A stretch of 64,000 nucleotides of DNA from Flavilitoribacter nigricans DSM 23189 = NBRC 102662 (GCF_002646595.1 NZ_PDUD01000029.1:157735-221734); one strand, 5' to 3'. Counted from the stretch's first letter, positions 45,758 through 54,996 are shown. Notes: a model not told the origin generated them from the sequence alone. Made by a program: numbers and translations.

Positions 45758-48715
45758 TTAGAAGTTTAGGTTAACGCCAAAAGAGAATGTTCTGGAAGAG
45801 AAATAAGTATTCCGGCGATCGATACCAGGAGCCAGCGGACCAAAGGCGCTATCGTCAACGAAGCGTGGTTCCGGGTTAACTCCCTGATAACCGGTCAGGG
45901 TGAACAGGTTCTGTGCATTGGCGTAAATTCTGATCTGGCTGAAACCGTCGGGCAAAGCGCCGAGCGTATAACCGATCGTCATGTTATCCAGGCGGAGGAA
46001 ATCCGCTTTTTCCACGTGGCGGCTGGAGAACTGAGGTTGGTCGGTCAGCGTTGGAATGTCAGCCGAAGATCTCAGAACATTGTAACCGGAAATAGCACCG
46101 GGTGCTTCGTAGAAGGCCCGGAAGGTATTTAGCAGATCATGTCCGAATACCCCGCGGAAGAAGATATTGAAATCCCAGTTGTTCAGGTTGAAAGAAGTAT
46201 TCAGACCCAACTGATATTTGGGGAAACCGTTACCGATCACCGCCCGGTCGGCGATGTCGTCCTGAGTTCCGTCTCCGTCTACATCCACGAAGTTCCACTC
46301 ACCGTTCTCTTTTACCGGATTGTTCGGATCAACGACCAGTCCCCAGAACTGTCCGAGCGGTCCGCCTTCTTCCAGACGCACCAGCGGCGTGTTGTTCTGA
46401 CCCGGTGATCCCAGGTTGGCACCCGTACGGAAACCACCGATACCTACACCGGTTTCGGGATCAGACAGGGTCACCAGTGTCGGCGTAAACCAGCGGCTAC
46501 CCGTCAGCGTAATATTGTAAGATTTGCCGGCACCCAGGGAGCCGTTATAGGCCAGGGTCAGTTCCAGACCACTGTTCTCGATCTCACCCACGTTCAGCTT
46601 CGTTTCCGGGAACAGGTTCGGAGGAACCGGTACCGGGAACAGGAAGATACCGTCCGAAGTATTGGTGCGGTAGTATTCCAGAGAACCCGTCCATTTGTAA
46701 TCACCGAATGCGAAATCCAGACCAACGTTCACGTCCGTTTTGGTTTCCCATTTCAGGTTCGGGTTTGCGTTGGATACAGGACCGTAACTCGGTACGTAAG
46801 ACCCGTTGAAGTAGAACTTGGAACCAGGTCCGAAACGCTGCAGAGAAAGCAGTGACTCATCTACGTTCTGGCCCGTCACACCGTAACCGGCTCTCAGTTT
46901 CAACTGATCGAAAGAAGACATGTTACCGATTCTCGCCAGGTCAGCCCCTAAGCTCACTGCGGGGAAAAGCCCCCACTTTTCGTCGGCACCGAAACGGGAA
47001 GAACCGTCCCGACGCAAACTGGCCGTAGCGAAGAAACGATCGTCAAAGTTCAGGTTGATCCGACCGAAGTAAGAGATCAGGCGGTTGGTATTCTTGTAAG
47101 AGCTAACGTTACCCAGACCATTGTCGAAATCCAGAGATGCACCCAGGTTGTTGTAGGTGAAAGCATCCGTCAGGAAGTCACCACCCTGAGCCCGGAAGCC
47201 CTGGAAGGCAAAGTCCTGGAATTCGTAACCAAGCTGCATTTTGAAATCCAGGTTGTTGGCAAACGACTTGTTATATCTGGCTTCCAGACGGAACAGCTGA
47301 TCCTGGTTCTCATTGTTTTCCCGGATCGCATTACCGTTAGAACCCAGGCCACCACCCCAGAAGCTGTACTTGCTGATGTACTGACCGAAATCGCGGTTAC
47401 TTCTTTGATAAGAGTAGAACATACCTACTACCAGATCATTGGTGATGTTGTAATCACCGCGGATATTGGAAGAGATATTCTTTACCTTTTGTTCCCGGGT
47501 ATTCTGCTCGATGATCGCTACCGGGTTGAAGTAATCGAATGCGTCTACCTGGAAGTAACCACCCCACTGATCGTAAGAAGAATTGTTTACGTCCCGGATC
47601 ACCGGAGCCGTAGGCGTGAAGATCGTGGCGTAGCGGAAAGCTTCGTCGAATCCGAGATTCTGATCGGATGAGGTAGAAGCGAGGTTCATGCTGATGGTCA
47701 GCCGGTTGTTCAGCGCCTTTTGCGTCAGGTTACCACGAACGTTGATCCGGTTGAAACCGGTATTCACGGCTACCCCTTCTACATCGCGATAGTTAGCGGA
47801 AACGCGGTAGCTGGTGGTGGGAGTACCACCGCTCAGCGACAGGTTGTGCGTTTGGGTCGTACCCGTCTGCAGCAGCTCGTCAAACCAGTTGACATTACCA
47901 CCGAGGTCGGTACCACCGGCATCGATATACTCCTGTCCCTGATAAACGTCGGGCAAGCGGTCGGCACTTTCCAGACTCAACTGGCCGGAGTAGTTCACTT
48001 TGGAGCTACCCGCTTCACCGCGCTTGGTGGTGATCAGGATTACCCCGGAAGCACCCCGTGTTCCGTAGATAGCCGCCGCAGAACCGTCCTTCAGAACGTC
48101 AATGGAAGCAATATCGTTCGGGTCTACACTATTCAGGTCACCACCGAGTACACCGTCAATTACCACCAGCGGCTGCTGGCTGGCACCTACCGTGGAAAGA
48201 CCCCGCAACCGAATATTGAATCCGCCGTTGGGGTTGGCACCGGGTCGGGCAATGGCCAAACCGGCCACTTTACCCTGCAATAACTGAGTAGGATCGTTGA
48301 CATTACCCTTGTTGAAATCTTCTTCTTTAACGGATACAATGGAACCCGTTACCTCCCTCGATTTGGAAGTACCGTAACCGGTAACGACCACCTCGTCCAG
48401 TAGCTCACCTGCAGAAAGGGCAATATCGATAGTCGACTGACTACCGATTTCTATAGTTTGAGAAGAATAACCAGTATAGGAAACGTCAAGTGTAGTAGCA
48501 CCGTCAGGCACACTTAAATTGTAAGTACCATCAAAATCAGTGATGGTACCCGAGGACGTGCCGGCAACCAGAATGTTTGCACCAATGAGAGGCTCGCCGG
48601 TCTCGGCATCCGTCACTGTCCCCGTAATGGTACGCTGCGCGATGGCGAAGTTGCAGAAAGTTATCGCCAAAACTAACAGCAACCATTTCGAAAAATAGTC
48701 GACTTTAAGTTTCAT
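45758..48715 (-). CDS. SusC/RagA-family TonB-linked outer-membrane transporter
   Basis: This 985-aa active importer has a signal peptide ending in FAIAQ. A carboxypeptidase-D-like N-terminal domain at ~27-105 (GTVTDAETGEPLIGANI) is followed by the SusC signature DEVVVTGYGTSKSREVTGS at ~107, a plug (LLQGKVAGLAIARPG, IDVLKDGSAAAIYGTRGASGVILITTK) and a barrel ending in GVNLNF. It pairs with the SusD gene downstream. The 540-bp gap upstream holds its promoter and a 12-bp palindrome. No anti-sigma or hybrid two-component regulator is next to it. Confidence 0.96.
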   Translation of the reverse strand: MKLKVDYFSKWLLLVLAITFCNFAIAQRTITGTVTDAETGEPLIGANILVAGTSSGTITDFDGTYNLSVPDGATTLDVSYTGYSSQTIEIGSQSTIDIALSAGELLDEVVVTGYGTSKSREVTGSIVSVKEEDFNKGNVNDPTQLLQGKVAGLAIARPGANPNGGFNIRLRGLSTVGASQQPLVVIDGVLGGDLNSVDPNDIASIDVLKDGSAAAIYGTRGASGVILITTKRGEAGSSKVNYSGQLSLESADRLPDVYQGQEYIDAGGTDLGGNVNWFDELLQTGTTQTHNLSLSGGTPTTSYRVSANYRDVEGVAVNTGFNRINVRGNLTQKALNNRLTISMNLASTSSDQNLGFDEAFRYATIFTPTAPVIRDVNNSSYDQWGGYFQVDAFDYFNPVAIIEQNTREQKVKNISSNIRGDYNITNDLVVGMFYSYQRSNRDFGQYISKYSFWGGGLGSNGNAIRENNENQDQLFRLEARYNKSFANNLDFKMQLGYEFQDFAFQGFRAQGGDFLTDAFTYNNLGASLDFDNGLGNVSSYKNTNRLISYFGRINLNFDDRFFATASLRRDGSSRFGADEKWGLFPAVSLGADLARIGNMSSFDQLKLRAGYGVTGQNVDESLLSLQRFGPGSKFYFNGSYVPSYGPVSNANPNLKWETKTDVNVGLDFAFGDYKWTGSLEYYRTNTSDGIFLFPVPVPPNLFPETKLNVGEIENSGLELTLAYNGSLGAGKSYNITLTGSRWFTPTLVTLSDPETGVGIGGFRTGANLGSPGQNNTPLVRLEEGGPLGQFWGLVVDPNNPVKENGEWNFVDVDGDGTQDDIADRAVIGNGFPKYQLGLNTSFNLNNWDFNIFFRGVFGHDLLNTFRAFYEAPGAISGYNVLRSSADIPTLTDQPQFSSRHVEKADFLRLDNMTIGYTLGALPDGFSQIRIYANAQNLFTLTGYQGVNPEPRFVDDSAFGPLAPGIDRRNTYFSSRTFSFGVNLNF

Positions 48716-49255
48716 ACATTTCTTGAGTTTGGTTAAAAAAACAGTTGTTAATCCAGATATTTCCTTTTGTAAGCTTGAGATCGGTGGAGTGGAATAGGGT
48801 TATACGTTGGTCTGATTCTCCAGAGACCTCACTTTTAATCTTGATTGGCGTACTTAGTTGGCGAATATTATTTGGTCGGAAAAATCTAAACGTTAAAACT
48901 GTGTTAACACAAACGCGTGGTCAAATGTCCTAAATATGTTTGATAATTCCAAAAACAGCTATAAAGATTTTTTTTCGCAACCGTTTGCAGAATAATATTG
49001 GGGAAACTGGCCTGGCAAAATTTTCTCAAACATTCTATATTTACAATAATTGAATCACCTAAGAAGAACGGATCTGGCCCGATAACCAAATTTATTTTTA
49101 CTTGTTGCAACAGGTAGAGAGATGATTTTCTGCATCCATGTGTAGGCTGTGCGGAATATTTTCGTAATTTTTAATCCTGAAATTGATCGACAGCTAAACC
49201 ATACGGCGACCAGAAATCGATTCCGCAGACACTACCAATAAGACCGCACCCGACC
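48716..49255. other. 540-bp divergent intergenic region between susC and the retropepsin gene
   Basis: No gene is seen. The region is AT rich and must carry promoters in both directions. The only distinct site noted is a 12-bp palindrome at 48900-48911. No TAnnTTTG element could be assigned with confidence for either gene. Confidence 0.45.
48900..48911. promoter_or_regulatory. Perfect 12-bp palindrome upstream of susC
   Basis: TGTGTTAACACA is a perfect palindrome about 185 bp upstream of the susC start. Its size and symmetry suit a dimeric regulator, but a single isolated 12-bp site could be chance. Confidence 0.35.
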
Positions 49256-50485
49256 ATGAGGAAATTTTTTTTCATTTTATTATGTTTTCTGCTTTCCGGA
49301 CCGGCCGTTAACGCCCAGGTCCAGGATCTGATATTGCGTAAAAACGCCCAGAGAGCGGAAGTACCCTTCGAGTACGAGAACGGCTTCATCATTGTCCGGG
49401 TCGTATTCAATAATATCTTTCCGCTCAAGTTCATCATCGATACCGGTGCCGAACATACCATTCTTACCAAAAGGGAAATAACAGACCTTTTGCAGATCGA
49501 TTACCAGCGTCGCTTTGTGATCATGGGTGCGGACCTCAAAACCGAGCTGGGAGCTTACCTCGTACGCGGGATCGTGCTCACCATGGGCAATATGTACATG
49601 AACAACCGCAGTATACTGGTACTGGAAGACGACTATTTTAATTTTGACGAATTTGCCGGGCTGGATATCCACGGCATCATCGGAGCGGATCTGCTGCGGC
49701 GATTTGTGATGGAGATCGATTATCGCAAAAAGAATATTACTTTTTACGACCCTTCCAAGTTTAAACTACCCAAAGGCAAGTTCGACGAGCTGGATGTGGA
49801 ATTTCACCGGAACAAGCCCTACATCTTCACCGAAACGGAACTGCCCCGGGATACCAGCGCCCGCCTGAAATACCTGATGGATACCGGCGCCAGTGTCGCT
49901 CTGATGATGTATACCATTACGGATAGCCTGCTCCATTTGCCCGATCAGTTCATCCGCAGCAATATCGGCATGGGATTGGGCGGATTTATCGAGGGATTCG
50001 TCGGGCGAACTCCCGCCATAGATATAGGAGATACCCGCCTGCAGGAGGTTATAACCAACTACCAGGACTTTCTACCCACTATGGATTCGAGTTATTTCAA
50101 TGACCGCAACGGCCTGCTGGGCAATCAGGTACTCAGTCGCTATAAAGTGATCGTCGATTACATCCGGGGAAAGGTATACATGGAGCCGACCTCCAGGGTC
50201 AATAAACGTTTTCGGTACGATCGAAGCGGTTTGTCGCTGATCGCATCCGGTGCCCAACTGGAGGATATCACCATCTTTGCCGTCACGCCCAATACACCTG
50301 CATCCGAAGCCGGTCTGCAAAAGGGAGATATTATCAAAACCATGAACGGGGTACCATCCGGTTTCCTAACGCTCCAGGGAGCGATCAACCGGTTGAAGCG
50401 AAGAGAAGGCAAACGGATCAAGCTCCGCATAGAACGCGAAGGCGAGGTCCATAGGGTGAGGTTCCGACTGCGTGATCTGATTTAG
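49256..50485 (+). CDS. Exported retropepsin-like aspartyl protease with PDZ domain
   Basis: This 409-aa protein has a Sec signal ending in VNAQ, so it is periplasmic. Two retropepsin-like halves each carry a DTG motif: D62 in FIIDTGAEHT and D209 in LMDTGASVAL. A PDZ domain follows at ~335-405 (VTPNTPASEAGLQKGDIIKTMNG). Such fused double-DTG proteins with a PDZ tail are common in Bacteroidota, and most are uncharacterised. It is a single forward gene. The next gene, hemN, is convergent. Confidence 0.88.
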   Translation: MRKFFFILLCFLLSGPAVNAQVQDLILRKNAQRAEVPFEYENGFIIVRVVFNNIFPLKFIIDTGAEHTILTKREITDLLQIDYQRRFVIMGADLKTELGAYLVRGIVLTMGNMYMNNRSILVLEDDYFNFDEFAGLDIHGIIGADLLRRFVMEIDYRKKNITFYDPSKFKLPKGKFDELDVEFHRNKPYIFTETELPRDTSARLKYLMDTGASVALMMYTITDSLLHLPDQFIRSNIGMGLGGFIEGFVGRTPAIDIGDTRLQEVITNYQDFLPTMDSSYFNDRNGLLGNQVLSRYKVIVDYIRGKVYMEPTSRVNKRFRYDRSGLSLIASGAQLEDITIFAVTPNTPASEAGLQKGDIIKTMNGVPSGFLTLQGAINRLKRREGKRIKLRIEREGEVHRVRFRLRDLI

Positions 50486-50581
50486 GTGAGTGGGCTCGTC
50501 AACCCACCAACCCGTAATTTACTGAGGTTTAATTTCCTAACTGAAATACGTAAGATCTATACTTATAGACCTTTTTTATGG

Positions 50582-50646
50582 TCACCGCAAAGGCACTGAG
50601 CCGCCAGGATTGGCATGGCGCTCCTGGAGGCGGAGCATCCTTGCGT
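50582..50646. repeat. Possible remnant of a dispersed CACCGCAAAGG-type repeat
   Basis: This non-coding stretch begins TCACCGCAAAGGCACTGAG and ends CCTTGCG. It contains an imperfect hairpin: CCGCCAGGA at 50601-50609 against TCCTGGAGGCGG at 50622-50633. From memory it resembles palindromic intergenic elements of the type TCACCGCAAAGGCGC...TTTGCGGTGA. It lies between the convergent retropepsin and hemN genes. Confidence 0.35.
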
Positions 50647-50665
50647 TGATCTATTAATGATTTGC

Positions 50666-52018
50666 CTACAAGCTTTTACTGAAGACCGCTTCGGTCGGCC
50701 GGTTCTGCCAGAATCGGGCATCAAAACACTGCGCAATATTGCGGATGAACGGCAGGCCATTCGGCAATACGCGAATGCTGTTGCCATTCAGGCTCACCAG
50801 GTGGTCGTGCTCCATGGCCCGCAACCGGCCCAAAGCGGTAGACAATTGCGGATGGTGATCCCATTCGGTTTTATCCCAACTGGTACCGAAGCGACACATC
50901 AGATTGAGGATATGGTGCCGCAGATAAATATCGTCATCGGTCAGCATATGCCCCCGGTAGATGGGAATGATCCCCTGGCTCACGGCATTCTGATAGTCTT
51001 CTACTTTCGGTGCATTTTGCACAAAGGTATTCCAACCGTCGCTGATGGCCGAAGCTCCCAGTCCGATCAGAACATTGGTGGAATAAGGCGTATAGCCCAT
51101 GAAATTCCGGTGCAGGGTGCCCGATTCCGCCGATTTCCAGAGGGAATCGCTCGGCAGTGCGAAGTGATCGATGCCGATCCCGCGGTATCCCAGCTCAGCC
51201 AGTCCTTCGCTGGCTACTTCGTATAAAGCTCTTTTATCCACGCCCTGCGGAATATCGGCCTCGGTAAACCGCCGCTGGCAGGCCTGTTTCCAGGGCACAT
51301 GGGCGTAGCTGTAGTAGGCTACGCGGTCCGGCATCAGTTCTTCGAGCTTCTGCAGATTATAATGGATATGCTGCAGGCGCTGAAAGGGCAGTCCGTAAAC
51401 AAAGTCATAATTGATCGATTCATAACCTATCTCCCGGGCCCGGCGGGTCAGGTTATAGATATCCGCCTCGTCCTGACGGCGGTTGATGGCCGTCATGATC
51501 ACCGGAGAAAAATCCTGCACCCCGATACTGATCCGGTTGAATCCGTTTTGCCGCAGTACCCGCAGGTGACCTTCCGTGGTATTATTCGGGTGGGCCTCAA
51601 AGCCGAAGGCATGATCTTCCGGAATCTCAACTTCCCGGCAGATCCCCCGCAACAGGCGATCCAGATTTTCGGGACTGAAAAAGGTAGGTGTTCCTCCGCC
51701 CAGATGCAGTTCCTTTAATATAGGTCTCTCCGGGAATTGCTCCACGTAGATCTCCCATTCCCGCAGGAGGCTTTCAATGTAGGGGATCTCGACACCGTGA
51801 TTTACCGTAATTCGTTTGTTGCAACCGCAATAGGTACACAACTGCTCACAGAACGGCAGGTGGATGTATAAACTGATCTCCCGGTTTTGGCTGATCCTCC
51901 GGCTTACCTCGCCCAGCCAAGTTTCCTGCGTCGGTGCAATATCCCAGTAAGGGACGGTGGGGTAACTGGTGTAGCGCGGTGTGGGTTTGTCGTACTTCTC
52001 TAACAACGAAAGTTTCAT
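50666..52018 (-). CDS. hemN: Oxygen-independent coproporphyrinogen III oxidase HemN
   Basis: This 450-aa radical-SAM enzyme converts coproporphyrinogen III to protoporphyrinogen IX without O2, in haem synthesis. The N-terminal RYTSYPTVPYW matches HemN. The cluster motif is C57-E-Q-L-C61-T-Y-C64-G-C66, the HemN pattern. GGGTPTFF and the C-terminal HemN domain are present. It supplies haem for the cbb3 oxidase encoded divergently. On the reverse strand a -7 element TAAATTTG (52047-52040) lies about 22 bp before the start, with an FNR-like dyad centred about 30 bp further upstream. Confidence 0.95.
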   Translation of the reverse strand: MKLSLLEKYDKPTPRYTSYPTVPYWDIAPTQETWLGEVSRRISQNREISLYIHLPFCEQLCTYCGCNKRITVNHGVEIPYIESLLREWEIYVEQFPERPILKELHLGGGTPTFFSPENLDRLLRGICREVEIPEDHAFGFEAHPNNTTEGHLRVLRQNGFNRISIGVQDFSPVIMTAINRRQDEADIYNLTRRAREIGYESINYDFVYGLPFQRLQHIHYNLQKLEELMPDRVAYYSYAHVPWKQACQRRFTEADIPQGVDKRALYEVASEGLAELGYRGIGIDHFALPSDSLWKSAESGTLHRNFMGYTPYSTNVLIGLGASAISDGWNTFVQNAPKVEDYQNAVSQGIIPIYRGHMLTDDDIYLRHHILNLMCRFGTSWDKTEWDHHPQLSTALGRLRAMEHDHLVSLNGNSIRVLPNGLPFIRNIAQCFDARFWQNRPTEAVFSKSL

Positions 52019-52039
52019 AGTTTATCGGTTATGAAGCCA

Positions 52040-52047
52040 CAAATTTA
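52040..52047 (-). promoter_or_regulatory. hemN promoter -7 element
   Basis: Read on the reverse strand the bases are TAAATTTG, an exact match to the Bacteroidota -7 consensus TAnnTTTG, 21 bp upstream of the hemN ATG. No TTTG is found at the usual -33 distance, as expected for an activator-dependent promoter. Confidence 0.6.
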
Positions 52048-52071
52048 GAACACAGCCTGCCTACGTCGTAG

Positions 52072-52083
52072 TGACAAAAATCA
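52072..52083. promoter_or_regulatory. FNR/CRP-family-like box shared by hemN and ccoI
   Basis: TGAC-AAAA-ATCA fits the core of the FNR box (TTGAT-N4-ATCAA). Taking the transcription start 12 bp after the first base of the -7 element, the box centre is near -42 for hemN and near -63 for ccoI. These are close to the classical class II and class I activator positions. The same arrangement recurs before ccoS. Confidence 0.6.
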
Positions 52084-52121
52084 TCATTCCGGCTGATCGT
52101 ACTCACCCGGCCGGCCGCCGG

Positions 52122-52136
52122 CCACCCCTAGTTTTG
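52122..52136 (+). promoter_or_regulatory. ccoI promoter: CCACCCC plus -7 element TAGTTTTG
   Basis: CCACCCC at 52122-52128 abuts TAGTTTTG at 52129-52136, an exact TAnnTTTG match, 36 bp before the ccoI ATG. CCACCCC followed at once by a TAnnTTTn element recurs before ccoS at the same distance from its dyad. Confidence 0.62.
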
Positions 52137-52172
52137 CCTCTATAATAGACAATTCGAATTAAGAGGAACTCG

Positions 52173-54596
52173 ATGGACACCTTAGTTGAGACGAAATTGA
52201 TGCTTGAAACCGATCTGCAGTGTTATCACTGCGGAGAGCCCTGTACGGATCACGATCATACCGTAGAGGATAAACATTTTTGCTGCCAGGGTTGCCAGAT
52301 GGTGTACGAACTGCTCAGTGAGAACAATCTGGAAAGCTTTTACGCGCAAAGAGAACGCTCCAGCGCCCGCCAGGAAGGCTGGACCGCGGATCGCTACGCC
52401 GCTCTGGAACAAATGGAGATTGCCGAGCAATTGCTGGATTTCCGGGAAGGTTCTCTGTGCAAGATCACCCTCAATTTACCGCAGATACACTGTACGGCCT
52501 GTATCTGGCTTCTGGAAAAACTGTACAAGCTGCATCCGGGCATCCACAATTCCCAGGTAAATTTCCTGCGAAAAGAAGCTTATATCACATTCGATATAGA
52601 ACTGATCAGCCTGCGCAAGCTGGCCGAACTGCTCGCCAGTATCGGCTATGCCCCCGATTTCAACCTGAGTGATCTCGGGCGCAGGGATCAACCCAAAAAG
52701 GACTGGACCCTGATCTACCAACTCGGGGTAGCCGGCTTTGCTTTCGGCAACAGCATGCTGCTGAGTTTTCCGGAATACCTGGGGTTGGACCACCTGTCGG
52801 AATCCTACTTCCGTTCCTCCTTCGGCTATATCAATCTGGGACTGGCATTGCCCGTTGTGCTTTACAGTGCCCGGGATTATCTCCGGGCGGCCAGAGCCAA
52901 CCTGCGCTCCGGGACCCTCACCATCGATATCCCCATCACACTCGGTATTCTGACCCTGTTTATCCGCAGCGCCTGGGAGATCTTCCAGCAATCCGGAGCC
53001 GGGTACCTCGACAGCCTTACCGGCCTGGTCTTCTTCCTGCTCATCGGGAAATGGTTTCAGCAGAAAACCTACCACCAGCTTTCGTTTGAACGGGATTATC
53101 AGGCCTATTTCCCCATTGCCGTTCGCCTGCTGCAGGGCGGCACTAAAGCGGTGAAAGAACTGGAAGTCGGCGATCATATCCTGATCAGCAACGGTGAACT
53201 GCTGCCGGCCGACGGCCGCCTGATCCGTGGTTCTGCCAATATGGACTACAGCTTTGTCAGTGGGGAGGCCATTCCGGTGCGCAAACAGATCGGAGACCAG
53301 CTTTACGCCGGCGGCCGCCAAACGGGCGAACAGATCGAGATACAGATCAACCGGCCCATCGCCCAGAGTTATCTCACCCGGCTGTGGGACCAGGAAACCT
53401 TCCGCAAGGATAAAGAAAAACAACACGTACTGACCACCAATAAAATGGGCCGGTATTTTACTCTGACCATTCTTAGTATAGCCCTGTTGAGCCTCCTCTA
53501 CTGGCTGCCGCAGGATGCCGGAATGGCGATCAATGTGTTTACGGCCGTGCTGATCATTGCCTGCCCCTGCGCTATTGCCCTCTCGGTACCCTTCACACTG
53601 GGCAGTGCGCTGCGTATCCTGGGCAGCAGCGGCCTCTTCCTGAAGAATACAAATGTCATTGAGCGGCTGCAGGAGATCAGTTGCATCGTATTCGATAAGA
53701 CGGGCACGCTGACCGAAAGCCAGCAAAATCTAGGTGTGGAATACCGGGGAGCACCGCTGGACGCATCCCAAAGAAAACAACTGGCGCTACTTTGCCAACA
53801 ATCCACGCACCCCCTTTCCCGGGCCATTGCGGCCTGGGCCGGACCGGTACGGGAAACAGCTCCGATCGAAAACTTTGAAGAGATCACCGGAAAGGGAATT
53901 TCCGGATGCATAAAACAGCATCAATTTCAATTGGGTTCGGCGGACTTTTTGGCCGTCGAGCCCCTTTTGGCCCGCACCGGCCAGGTCTTTCTGCGCATCG
54001 ACAAAGCGTATGTGGGTGCCTTTACAATACACAACCTTTACCGGGCGAGTTTTCCCGATCTCATCGACCGGCTGGCTTCCCGCTACGAACTCCATTTGCT
54101 TTCCGGTGATAATGACCGGGAAAGTCGCTTTCTCAGCACCTATTTCCCGAAGGATCACCTGCATTTCAAGCAAAGTCCGGAGGACAAACTTGCCTTTATC
54201 CAGTCTCTGCAACAACAGGGTAAGAAAGTGATGATGATCGGAGACGGACTGAATGATGCCGGTGCACTCCAGCAAAGTGAGGTTGGCCTTGTCATCGCCG
54301 AGAACACCAACAACTTCACACCGGCCAGTGACGCGATCCTCGATGCGGAGCGCTTTGCGGACATTCCGGATTTTCTGGAATACAGCCGCGGCAGCAACCG
54401 GCTGGTGATCTACGCCTATGTACTGGCCATCATATATAATATCATCGGTTTGAGTTTTGCGGTGCAGGGACTGCTGTCACCGGTCATCGCGGCCATTCTG
54501 ATGCCCATGAGTTCGATCACCATTGTCACCTTCGGGGTGGTCTCCAGCCGCCTGCTCGCTCAGCGCCGGGGCCTTAAAATAAAGACACAAACCTGA
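52173..54596 (+). CDS. ccoI: Copper-translocating P-type ATPase for cbb3 oxidase assembly (CcoI/FixI)
   Basis: This 807-aa P1B-type ATPase delivers copper for the CuB site of the cbb3 oxidase. An N-terminal cysteine-rich ribbon (CYHCGEPC, FCCQGCQ) precedes a heavy-metal-associated domain with C107-T-A-C110. The transmembrane copper motif is C464-P-C466. The phosphorylated Asp is D508 in DKTGT, and the GDGLND hinge motif is near residue 690. The actuator loop reads SGE instead of the usual TGE. Its start follows a promoter with an FNR-like site. ccoS begins 140 bp downstream behind its own copy of that promoter. Confidence 0.94.
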   Translation: MDTLVETKLMLETDLQCYHCGEPCTDHDHTVEDKHFCCQGCQMVYELLSENNLESFYAQRERSSARQEGWTADRYAALEQMEIAEQLLDFREGSLCKITLNLPQIHCTACIWLLEKLYKLHPGIHNSQVNFLRKEAYITFDIELISLRKLAELLASIGYAPDFNLSDLGRRDQPKKDWTLIYQLGVAGFAFGNSMLLSFPEYLGLDHLSESYFRSSFGYINLGLALPVVLYSARDYLRAARANLRSGTLTIDIPITLGILTLFIRSAWEIFQQSGAGYLDSLTGLVFFLLIGKWFQQKTYHQLSFERDYQAYFPIAVRLLQGGTKAVKELEVGDHILISNGELLPADGRLIRGSANMDYSFVSGEAIPVRKQIGDQLYAGGRQTGEQIEIQINRPIAQSYLTRLWDQETFRKDKEKQHVLTTNKMGRYFTLTILSIALLSLLYWLPQDAGMAINVFTAVLIIACPCAIALSVPFTLGSALRILGSSGLFLKNTNVIERLQEISCIVFDKTGTLTESQQNLGVEYRGAPLDASQRKQLALLCQQSTHPLSRAIAAWAGPVRETAPIENFEEITGKGISGCIKQHQFQLGSADFLAVEPLLARTGQVFLRIDKAYVGAFTIHNLYRASFPDLIDRLASRYELHLLSGDNDRESRFLSTYFPKDHLHFKQSPEDKLAFIQSLQQQGKKVMMIGDGLNDAGALQQSEVGLVIAENTNNFTPASDAILDAERFADIPDFLEYSRGSNRLVIYAYVLAIIYNIIGLSFAVQGLLSPVIAAILMPMSSITIVTFGVVSSRLLAQRRGLKIKTQT

Positions 54597-54643
54597 GCTG
54601 CCGACGGGTGCGGCGGCAACTGACAGCCGACCTCCCCTACTGA

Positions 54644-54655
54644 TGATTTATATCA
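54644..54655. promoter_or_regulatory. FNR/CRP-family-like box upstream of ccoS
   Basis: TGAT-TTAT-ATCA lies within a larger dyad TGATGAT-TTAT-ATCATCA (54641-54658). It matches the FNR core. The box centre is about 51 bp before the -7 element, the same distance as for the ccoI site, which places it near -63. Confidence 0.62.
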
Positions 54656-54680
54656 TCATTTTGGGTGACAGGCCTCAGTA

Positions 54681-54708
54681 GAGGGGGGTGATCCCACCCC
54701 TAATTTTA
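54681..54708 (+). promoter_or_regulatory. ccoS promoter: CCACCCC plus -7 element TAATTTTA
   Basis: CCACCCC at 54694-54700 abuts TAATTTTA at 54701-54708, 28 bp before the ccoS GTG. The same bases form a small hairpin GGGGTG-ATCC-CACCCC, so this region could also act as a weak terminator for ccoI. The promoter reading is favoured because the block repeats before ccoI with identical spacing. Confidence 0.5.
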
Positions 54709-54736
54709 CACCATCAAATAACAAAAATCAATTGTC

Positions 54737-54901
54737 GTGAAAATCATTTTTGTCCTGATCGCTTTGAGCTTATTGATCGCCCTGGGTTTCCTGATCAGCT
54801 TTCTCTGGGCTGTCCGGACCGGCCAGTACGAAGATGATTATACGCCTTCGGTCCGGATCCTGTTCGAAGACCGGCCGGAGTCAGAAAGTAAGCAGGAATG
54901 A
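54737..54901 (+). CDS. ccoS: cbb3-type cytochrome oxidase assembly protein CcoS
   Basis: This 54-aa single-pass membrane protein is needed for cofactor insertion into cbb3 oxidase. The GTG start gives a hydrophobic helix (IIFVLIALSLLIALGFLISFLWAV) followed by RTGQYEDDYTPSVRILFED. The GQYEDD/RILFED pattern is the CcoS signature. It lies between ccoI and ccoNO, its usual place. Confidence 0.9.
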   Translation: MKIIFVLIALSLLIALGFLISFLWAVRTGQYEDDYTPSVRILFEDRPESESKQE

Positions 54902-54996
54902 CCGTAGTGGGCAGGTGCCAGCCATCTGATCTTCTTCGCTCCCTTGCGAATTCCTAAAACACGCGAACCTTTTTCCGTAAAAAAATACTTGAAAAG

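Noticed and set aside
43947..49129. Near-identical 18-mers AGGTAGAGAGATcATTTT (43947-43964) and AGGTAGAGAGATgATTTT (49112-49129) on either side of susCD
   Set aside because: One or two such pairs are expected by chance in 64 kb; no mobile-element ends or target duplications go with them.
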